64,000 bases of DNA from Actinomadura sp. WMMA1423. GTDB taxonomy: Bacteria; Actinomycetota; Actinomycetes; Streptosporangiales; Streptosporangiaceae. This document shows positions 58,413-64,000 of this stretch, piece by piece. Within the stretch, counting starts at the first letter, position 1. Every line of letters starts with the position of its first letter. Where the stretch lies: NCBI RefSeq assembly GCF_006547145.1, contig NZ_CP041244.1, forward strand, positions 6,882,001 to 6,946,000. Direction: 5' to 3'. Made by a program: the position numbers and the translations under genes. The notes below the pieces were generated by a model. The model did no database searches. It was given only the letters and a program-made list of their open reading frames with translations, and was not told the DNA's origin.

Positions 58413-59033
58413 TCAGCGTTCCGCGGCCAGGCGGACGCCGAGGCCGATGAACAGGGTTCCCACCGTGGCGTTGAGCCTGCGGCGGGCGGTGTGCCTGCGG
58501 CGCAGCCAGTCTCCGATGCGGCCCGCGAGGACGCCGACCGTGCCGTCCACGAGGAACTCCAGGGCGATCAGGACGGCGCCCAGGATCGCGAACTGCACCC
58601 ACACGTGCCCGAGGGCGGGATCGATGAACTGGGGCAGGAACGCGATGGTGAAGGTGACCATCTTCGGGTTCAGCAGATTGGTCAGCAGCCCGTTGAGGTA
58701 GGCCCGCCGTCCCGAGACCCCGGCCGGTTCCACGTCCACGTCCCTGCGGTGCCGCAGGGTCTGGACGCCCAGATAGATCAGGTAGGCGGCCCCGACGATC
58801 CGGACCACCGTGAACGCGACCGGCACCGCCGCGAAGAGCGCGGCGAGCCCCGCCGCTGCCACGGCGACGTGCACGGCCTCGCTCGTCGCGACCCCGGCCG
58901 TGGCGAGGAGCCCCGCGCGGGGCCCGCCCCGCATGCCGCATCCGAGGATGAACAGCATGTCGGGCCCGGGGATCACCATCGCGATGATCGAGGTCACGAG
59001 GAACACCGCGAGCAGATGAGAGTCGACCGGCAT
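58413..59033 (-). CDS. LysE/RhtB-family exporter
   Basis: A 206-residue membrane protein with about six helices. The family signature is IIAMVIPGPDMLFILGCGMRGGPRAGLLATAGVATSEAVHV, followed by GAAYLIYLGVQTLR and FLNGLLTNLLNPKMVTFTIAFLPQFI-type sequence (YLNGLLTNLLNPKMV). LysE/RhtB proteins export amino acids such as lysine, threonine or homoserine lactone. ATG 59033 (MPVDSH) fits the family start. It converges with hxlR. Confidence 0.85.
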   Translation of the reverse strand: MPVDSHLLAVFLVTSIIAMVIPGPDMLFILGCGMRGGPRAGLLATAGVATSEAVHVAVAAAGLAALFAAVPVAFTVVRIVGAAYLIYLGVQTLRHRRDVDVEPAGVSGRRAYLNGLLTNLLNPKMVTFTIAFLPQFIDPALGHVWVQFAILGAVLIALEFLVDGTVGVLAGRIGDWLRRRHTARRRLNATVGTLFIGLGVRLAAER

Positions 59034-59106
59034 GCCGCGATCATCACACGGTTCCCGGCGCGGTGCCATCGAATAAGCCTGGTGCGGCGTTCGCGAGGCG
59101 CGCGGG

Positions 59107-59478
59107 TCAGCGGGCGGGGCCCGGGCGCCGCTCGGCCGCCCGGGCCAGGGCCCCGGCGAGGCGGTCGCGGGCCTCGGTCTGGGCGGCGATGCGCGCGTCG
59201 AGGACGGCGAGGCGGTCCAGGGCGATCCGGAGCCCCCTCTCGGACGGGGGCGAGGCCGCGACGTCGCCGTCCAGGCAGACCGAGAACGCGCGCACGTCGT
59301 CGAGGGTGAGGCCGACGGCGAGCAGCTCGCGGATGTTGCGGACCCGCACGGCCGCGCCCTCCTCGTAGATCCGGTACCCGTTGCCCGCCCGGCGGGAAGC
59401 GATCAGCCCCGCCTCCTCGTAGTGCCGCAGCGCGCGCGGCGTCGTCCCGGTGATCCGCGCCAGCTCGCCGATCCGCAC
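59107..59478 (-). CDS. MerR-family regulator
   Basis: A 123-residue regulator with the MerR DNA-binding domain RIGELARITGTTPRALRHYEEAGLIASRRAGNGYRIY, followed by VRNIRELLAVGLTLDDVRAF and a coiled dimerisation helix. It lacks a ligand domain. GTG 59478 is the start. It is separated from the SDR gene by 98 bp of repeats rich in CCGTGCCCGCT and could control that gene. Confidence 0.85.
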   Translation of the reverse strand: MRIGELARITGTTPRALRHYEEAGLIASRRAGNGYRIYEEGAAVRVRNIRELLAVGLTLDDVRAFSVCLDGDVAASPPSERGLRIALDRLAVLDARIAAQTEARDRLAGALARAAERRPGPAR

Positions 59479-59576
59479 CCGCCACCACCTCCGCCCCCAG
59501 TCCTACCAGGCGCCGCGCAGCCCACCGTGCCCGCTCCCCGTGTCCGCTCGCCGTGCCCGCCCACCGTGCGGCATGG

Positions 59577-60326
59577 TCAGGCGATCACCGCGCCGCCGTC
59601 CACCGGGAGTACGGCGCCGGTGACGAACGAGGCGGCCGGGGAGGCCAGACGTGTGATCGCCCATGCGACCTCCTCGGGGCGGCCGACGCGGCCGAGCGGG
59701 GTGTGCTCGATCTGCCACTGCCGGAGCGCCGCCAGGCGTTCGGGGGACAGGCCCTGGTGCTCGCCCATCGGGGTGGCGACCGCTCCGGGAGCCACGGCCA
59801 CCACGCGGACGCCGCGGGGTGCGAGCTCCAGGGCCCAGCTGCGGGTGAGCGTCTCCAGCGCCGTCTTCGTGGCGGCGTAGAACGCGTTGCCCGGCCAGCC
59901 CCGCTGCCCCACGGACGTGCTGACGTTGACGACGACCCCGCCGCCGTCCAGCGCGGGCAGCGCCGCCCGGGTCAGCAGGACGGGCGCCACCAGGTTCGTC
60001 GCGAGCTGCGGCGCGAGCGTCTCCGGGGTGAGGGCCTCCAGCGTCCCGCTCTGGACGATCGCCGCGTTGTTGACCAGCACGTCCAGCCGTCCATGGGAGT
60101 CCGTGACCCTGTGCACGATCTCGGTGGCGGCACCGTCGGCGGTGATGTCGGCGGCGAGCGGCTCGATGCCGGGGTGCCCGCTCGCGGTCTCGGCGAGCGG
60201 TCCGGGCCGGCGGCCGACGGCCACCACGCGGGCGCCCTCGGCGGCGAACATGCGCGCCGTGGCGCGTCCGATCCCGGTTCCCGCGCCGGTCACCAGGACG
60301 ATCCTGTCTTCCGAGTTCGTCTTCAT
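59577..60326 (-). CDS. SDR-family oxidoreductase
   Basis: A short-chain dehydrogenase of 249 residues. NAD(P) binding is at TGAGTGIGRATARM (residues 14-27), followed by NNAAIV, the catalytic Ser in VNVSTSVGQRG, and YAATK (Y/K pair). The C-terminal PVDGGAV motif is standard. Substrate unknown. ATG 60326 is the start. It lies beside the MerR gene, in the orientation common for regulator-controlled dehydrogenases. Confidence 0.88.
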   Translation of the reverse strand: MKTNSEDRIVLVTGAGTGIGRATARMFAAEGARVVAVGRRPGPLAETASGHPGIEPLAADITADGAATEIVHRVTDSHGRLDVLVNNAAIVQSGTLEALTPETLAPQLATNLVAPVLLTRAALPALDGGGVVVNVSTSVGQRGWPGNAFYAATKTALETLTRSWALELAPRGVRVVAVAPGAVATPMGEHQGLSPERLAALRQWQIEHTPLGRVGRPEEVAWAITRLASPAASFVTGAVLPVDGGAVIA

Positions 60327-60394
60327 GGCCCTGAGCCTGGAACCCTGCCGCCAACGGCAAGGTCAAGCTCGGCGGGGCTCCGGAGCCGGGCCGG

Positions 60395-60970
60395 TCAGGA
60401 GGTTCTGTCCAGGAGAAGGCGGGCGCCCGCCTGGGCGCGGGCGGCGGCGGTGGGGTCGCCGTGGACGCCCGCGACCACCATGGCGCCCTCGGCCAGCAGG
60501 TAGACGGCTTCGGCGGCGGACGCGTCGACGGGGGAGACCAGCTCGACGACCTGCTCGTGGAACGCCTGCTTGTGGGCCCTGGCCGCCTCGGTGATCGCGG
60601 CGGACGTCGAGCCGAGCTCCCCGTGGACGTTGACCCAGGCGCAACCGCGGTAGCCGGGCTCGGTGAACCACTGCGCGAGCCAGTCGAACAGGGCGAGGAC
60701 GCGCTCCCGGGGGTCCGGCACCGCGTCCAGGTGGGCGGCCAGGCTGGCCCGCCAGCGGCGGTCGCGGCGGTCCAGCATCGCGACGACGAGGGCCTCCTTC
60801 GTCGGGAAGAGCCCGTAGATGCGCTTGAGGGGCAGACCGGCGGCCGTCCGCAGCTCGTCCATGCCCACCGCCTGGACGCCCTGCCGGTAGAAGAGGCGCT
60901 CGGCGACGTCCAGCAGTGCCTGCCGATCGCGGTACTGCTGCTCCTCGGTGATCGCGGCCGGCATCGGCAC
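60395..60970 (-). CDS. TetR-family regulator
   Basis: The 191-residue protein has an HTH at residues 14-60 (RQALLDVAERLFYRQGVQAVGMDELRTAAGLPLKRIYGLFPTKEALV) and a ligand-binding domain with WFTEPGYRGCAWVNVHGEL. It is divergent from a DUF1348 gene. The 82-bp intergenic region has two palindromes that it probably binds. ATG 60964 (MPAAITEEQ) is the alternative start. Confidence 0.88.
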   Translation of the reverse strand: MPMPAAITEEQQYRDRQALLDVAERLFYRQGVQAVGMDELRTAAGLPLKRIYGLFPTKEALVVAMLDRRDRRWRASLAAHLDAVPDPRERVLALFDWLAQWFTEPGYRGCAWVNVHGELGSTSAAITEAARAHKQAFHEQVVELVSPVDASAAEAVYLLAEGAMVVAGVHGDPTAAARAQAGARLLLDRTS

Positions 60971-60985
60971 TCCTGACTTGACGTG

Positions 60986-61036
60986 GAGAACGTACGTTCC
61001 CTACTTTAGCCGCAACGATGGAGAACGACCGTTCTC
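60986..61036. promoter_or_regulatory. Two palindromic operators for the TetR regulator
   Basis: Site 1 (60986-61001) is GAGAACGTACGTTCCC, containing the perfect GAACGTACGTTC. Site 2 (61021-61036) is GAGAACG-AC-CGTTCTC, perfect 7-2-7. Their centres are 35 bp apart between divergent genes; the GAGAACG half-site is shared. Site 2 ends 16 bp before the DUF1348 start. Confidence 0.8.
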
Positions 61037-61052
61037 AACCTGAGGAGGCCCA

Positions 61053-61532
61053 GTGCAACAGGAATCGGCGGTGCCGCAGGACCGTCCGCCCCTCCCGCCG
61101 TTCACCCTGGAGACCGCGAAGCTGAAGGTCCAGGCGGCCGAGGACGCATGGAACACCCGGGACCCGCGGCGGGTGGCCCTGGCCTACACGCCCGATTCGG
61201 TATGGCGCAACCGGGATCGGTTCGTCGCGGGACGGGAGGAGATCATCGCCTTCCTGACGGCGAAGTGGGAGCGCGAGCTCGACTACGCGCTGCGCAAGAG
61301 CCTGTGGGGATTCCGCGAGAACCGGATGGCCGTCCGGTTCCAGTACGAGTGGCACGACGCGGGCGGGCAGTCGTGGCGCAGCTACGGCAACGAGCTGTGG
61401 GAGTTCGACGAGCGCGGCCTCATGCGGCGCCGCGAGGCGAGCATCAACGACGTCCCGATCGCCGAGGCCGACCGGCGCATCCGCGGCCCCCGCCCCACAA
61501 GCGAGCACGGCCTCGACATCCCAGTGCGCTAG
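61053..61532 (+). CDS. DUF1348 family protein (nuclear transport factor 2-like)
   Basis: A 159-residue NTF2-like fold protein of family DUF1348, with the family's TLETAKLKVQAAEDAWNTRDPRRVALAYTPDSVWRNRDRFV start and YALRKSLWGFRENRMAVRFQYEWHD. These small proteins are often induced by a linked TetR and are sometimes enzymes on small molecules; the substrate is unknown. GTG 61053 follows GAGGAGG at 5 nt. Confidence 0.85.
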   Translation: MQQESAVPQDRPPLPPFTLETAKLKVQAAEDAWNTRDPRRVALAYTPDSVWRNRDRFVAGREEIIAFLTAKWERELDYALRKSLWGFRENRMAVRFQYEWHDAGGQSWRSYGNELWEFDERGLMRRREASINDVPIAEADRRIRGPRPTSEHGLDIPVR

Positions 61533-61568
61533 CAACGCGCGGGGCTCGGGTGCGCGGGGCTCGGGGGG

Positions 61569-62942
61569 TCAGCATTCGATGACGTTGACGGCGAGGCCGC
61601 CGCGCGAGGTCTCCTTGTACTTGTCGAGCATGTCGCGGCCGGTGTCGCGCATCGTCTTGATGGCCTTGTCGAGGGAGACGAAGTGGCGGCCGTCGCCGCG
61701 CAGGGAGATGCGGGCGGCGCTGATGGCCTTGATGGCGCCGACCGCGTTGCGCTCGATGCAGGGCACCTGGACCAGGCCGCCGACGGGGTCGCAGGTCAGG
61801 CCGAGGTTGTGCTCGATGCCGATCTCGGCGGCGTTCTCCACCTGCTCGGGCGTGCCGCCGAGGACCTCGGTGAGCCCGGCGGCGGCCATCGAGCAGGCCG
61901 AGCCGACCTCGCCCTGGCAGCCGACCTCGGCGCCGGAGATGGAGGCGTTCTGCTTGAACAGCACGCCCATCGCCCCCGCGGTCAGCAGGAACCGCACGAC
62001 GCCCTCGTCGTCGCACCCCGGGACGAACCGGTCGCAGTAGTGCAGGACGGCCGGGATGATGCCCGCGGCGCCGTTGGTGGGGGCGGTGACGATGCGGCCG
62101 CCCGCCGCGTTCTCCTCGTTGACGGCGAGGGCGAAGAGGGTGACCCAGTCCATCGCGTGGAGCGGGTCGGACGCCTCCTCGACGGAGAGCTGGCGGTGCA
62201 GCTGGGGGGCGCGGCGGCGCACCTTCAGGCCGCCCGGCAGCAGGCCCTCGCGGGTGCAGCCCCGGGCGACGCACGCGCGCATCACCTGCCAGAGCTCCAG
62301 CAGGCCGTCGTGGATCTCGGCGGCGGTGCGGCCGAACGCCTTCTCGTTCTCCAGCATCAGCCCCGAGATCGACAGGCCCGTCTCCCGGCAGAGTTCCAGC
62401 AGCTCGGCGGCGGTGTCGAAGGGGTAGGGCAGGACGGTGTCGTCGGGCTTGATGCGGTCGGCTCCGGTGGCGCTCTCGTCCAGGATGAAGCCGCCGCCCA
62501 CCGAGTAGTACACCTTGGCGCGCAGTTCCCCGCCCGCGTCGTCCAGGGCCGTGAAGCGCATCCCGTTGGGGTGGCCGGGCAGCGACTCCTTGCGCTCGAG
62601 GACCAGGTGCTCGTTCACCGCGAACGGGATGTCGTGGTCGCCGAACAGGCGCAGGGCCCCGCGTTCGCGGATCGCCGCGAGCCGCTCGTCCACCCGGTCG
62701 ACGTCGACCAGTTCGGGCTTGTCGCCCTCGAGGCCGAGGATGACGGCCTTGTCGGAGCCGTGGCCCTTGCCGGTGAGCCCGAGCGACCCGTAGAGGGTGA
62801 CGGCGACGGACGCGGTCTTCTCCAGCAGCCCGTCGCGGTGCAGGCCGCGGGCGAACCGGTGCGCGGCCGCCATCGGGCCGCCCGTGTGGGACGACGACGG
62901 GCCGATACCGATCTTGAACAGGTCGAAAACGCTGATGGCCAT
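61569..62942 (-). CDS. sdaA: L-serine ammonia-lyase (iron-sulfur, SdaA-type)
   Basis: A 457-residue 4Fe-4S serine dehydratase that converts L-serine to pyruvate and ammonia. It begins FDLFKIGIGPSSSHTGGPM, the fold-defining SSHTGGP motif. Later motifs include NEENAAGGRIVTAPTNGAAGI, CDRFVPGC and GLTCDPVGGLVQVPCIERNA with Cys cluster ligands. The single-chain alpha-beta form fits actinobacteria. It lies downstream of glyA with a hairpin between, so both act on serine/glycine balance. Confidence 0.93.
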   Translation of the reverse strand: MAISVFDLFKIGIGPSSSHTGGPMAAAHRFARGLHRDGLLEKTASVAVTLYGSLGLTGKGHGSDKAVILGLEGDKPELVDVDRVDERLAAIRERGALRLFGDHDIPFAVNEHLVLERKESLPGHPNGMRFTALDDAGGELRAKVYYSVGGGFILDESATGADRIKPDDTVLPYPFDTAAELLELCRETGLSISGLMLENEKAFGRTAAEIHDGLLELWQVMRACVARGCTREGLLPGGLKVRRRAPQLHRQLSVEEASDPLHAMDWVTLFALAVNEENAAGGRIVTAPTNGAAGIIPAVLHYCDRFVPGCDDEGVVRFLLTAGAMGVLFKQNASISGAEVGCQGEVGSACSMAAAGLTEVLGGTPEQVENAAEIGIEHNLGLTCDPVGGLVQVPCIERNAVGAIKAISAARISLRGDGRHFVSLDKAIKTMRDTGRDMLDKYKETSRGGLAVNVIEC

Positions 62943-62973
62943 TCCACAACCGCCTAGCTACCTCGTTGTAGCC

Positions 62974-63003
62974 GCGCCCCCTCCCCGCCGGGGGAGGGGG
63001 CGC
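62974..63003 (-). terminator. Perfect 13-bp hairpin between glyA and sdaA
   Basis: GCGCCCCCTCCCC pairs perfectly with GGGGAGGGGGCGC across GCCG. It lies 8 bp past the glyA stop (63011) and 32 bp before the sdaA start (62942). It is probably an intercistronic terminator or attenuator on the minus strand. A smaller GCTAC/GTAGC hairpin lies at 62957-62972. Confidence 0.75.
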
Positions 63004-63010
63004 CGGAACG

Positions 63011-64000
63011 TCACAGGTTCGGATACAGGGGGTGCCCGGCGGCCAGCGCCTTCACCCGCTCCGCGAGCCGGTCCCGGTCGAAGGACGGCTGCAGGGCCAG
63101 CGCGATCACGTCCGCGACCTCCGCGAAGTCCTCGGCGGTGAAGCCGCGGGTCGCGAGCGCGGGCGTGCCGATCCGCAGGCCGGAGGTGACCATCGGCGGG
63201 CGCGGGTCGTTCGGCACCGCGTTGCGGTTGACCGTGATGCCGATGTCGTGCAGGCGGTCCTCGGCGTCCCGCCCGGTGAGCTCGGAGTCCACCAGGTCGA
63301 CCAGCACGAGGTGGACGTCCGTCCCGCCGGTCAGGACCTTGACGCCGGCCTTGGCGGAATCCTCGGCGAGCAGGCGCTCGGCCAGCAGCTTCGCGCCCTC
63401 CACGGTGACCGCCTGCCGGGCCCGGAACTCCTCCGACCCCGCGATCTTGAGGGCGACGGCCTTGGCGGCGATCACGTGCTCCAGCGGGCCGCCCTGCATG
63501 CCGGGGAACACCGCGGAGTTGATCTTCTTGCCGTACTCCTCGCGGGCGAGGATCAGCCCGCCGCGCGGACCGCCGAGCGTCTTGTGCGTCGTGGTCGTCA
63601 CGATGTCGGCGTGCGGGACGGGCGAGGGGTGCAGCCCCGCCGCGACCAGCCCCGCGAAGTGCGCCATGTCGACCATGAGCAGCGCCCCGACCGAGTCGGC
63701 GACCTCGCGGAACGCGGCGAAGTCGAGCTGCCGCGGATACGCCGACCAGCCCGCCACGATCATCTTGGGGCGGTGCTCGGCCGCGAGGGCGGCCACCTCC
63801 TCCATGTCGACCAGGCCGTCCTCGGCGCGGACGTGGTAGGGCACCACGTTCAGCACCTTGCCGGAGTAGTTCAGGCGCATCCCGTGCGTGAGGTGCCCGC
63901 CGTGCGCGAGGTCCAGGCCGAGGATCGTGTCGCCCGGCTGGAGCAGCGCGAAGTAGACCGCCGTGTTGGCCTGCGCCCCGCTGTGCGGCTGGACGTTCGC
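63011..64000 (-). CDS. glyA: Serine hydroxymethyltransferase (5' end outside window)
   Basis: The enzyme interconverts serine and glycine with tetrahydrofolate. The window holds the C-terminal 329 or so residues. GLDLAHGGHLTHG and YHVRAEDGLVDMEE precede VDMAHFAGLVAAGLHPSPVPHADIVTTTTHKTLGGPRGG, where the PLP lysine is in THKT. The C-terminus LYPNL is complete. The start lies beyond base 64000. sdaA follows on the same strand. Confidence 0.95.
   Translation of the reverse strand, partial: ANVQPHSGAQANTAVYFALLQPGDTILGLDLAHGGHLTHGMRLNYSGKVLNVVPYHVRAEDGLVDMEEVAALAAEHRPKMIVAGWSAYPRQLDFAAFREVADSVGALLMVDMAHFAGLVAAGLHPSPVPHADIVTTTTHKTLGGPRGGLILAREEYGKKINSAVFPGMQGGPLEHVIAAKAVALKIAGSEEFRARQAVTVEGAKLLAERLLAEDSAKAGVKVLTGGTDVHLVLVDLVDSELTGRDAEDRLHDIGITVNRNAVPNDPRPPMVTSGLRIGTPALATRGFTAEDFAEVADVIALALQPSFDRDRLAERVKALAAGHPLYPNL

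Overview
The window is a 64 kb stretch of chromosome from a high-GC Gram-positive actinobacterium. Third codon positions are almost all G or C, GTG starts are common, and families largely confined to actinobacteria recur (DUF3039, DUF2017, DUF3618, DUF6286/AmaP, the CysO/CysM/Mec cysteine system). A filamentous actinomycete near Actinomadura/Streptosporangiales is my inference; no rRNA or species marker is present. I see no prophage, CRISPR array, intact insertion sequence or large biosynthetic cluster.

Layout. 0-16 kb: two alpha/beta hydrolases, an AI-2E-type permease, a DivIVA-like coiled-coil protein, methylmalonyl-CoA epimerase divergent from a thiolase, small membrane proteins, an unusual ABC transporter with a Leu-Pro repeat, a CnoX-like thioredoxin/TPR protein and an ACT-domain malic enzyme. 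16-22 kb: an LPXTG surface protein, YqgE/AlgH, DUF3039, a secreted M43 metalloprotease, a DEAD/DEAH helicase, and a flavin monooxygenase divergent from its TetR regulator. 22-27 kb: a MacB-like ABC exporter flanked by broken copies of gntK and tetR, which looks like a rearrangement scar. 27-39 kb: gntK and NAD salvage (pncA, pncB), then a block syntenic with Mycobacterium tuberculosis Rv1330c-Rv1341: clpS, DUF2017, mec, cysO, cysM, murI, Rv1339-like hydrolase, rph, rdgB. A three-gene unit (IMPase-like, cupin-like, CYTH) interrupts this block. 39-50 kb: three MEDS-domain signalling proteins, a TetR/MFS pair ending in a tRNA-Leu gene, Bcp peroxiredoxin, SIMPL protein, a PLP deaminase/aldolase, a lipoprotein esterase and purU. 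50-64 kb: a DUF6286/AmaP pair, dctA with a DcuS/DcuR-type two-component system, a thiolase with HxlR regulator, a LysE exporter, MerR, SDR, TetR with DUF1348, then sdaA and the partial glyA.

How the genes work together. The strongest pathway is cysteine synthesis on the CysO carrier: CysO brings sulfide as a thiocarboxylate, CysM joins it to O-phosphoserine, and Mec releases cysteine. It is preceded by an apparently leaderless 40-codon upstream ORF ending Cys-Arg-stop, which could make it cysteine-responsive. glyA and sdaA place serine/glycine metabolism at the right end. DctA, the sensor kinase/response regulator and the malic enzyme suggest C4-dicarboxylate use.

Transcription signals. At least ten starts lie 6-8 nt after a TANNNT -10 hexamer with no leader, so leaderless mRNAs appear frequent here. 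Several divergent gene pairs carry clear palindromic operators.
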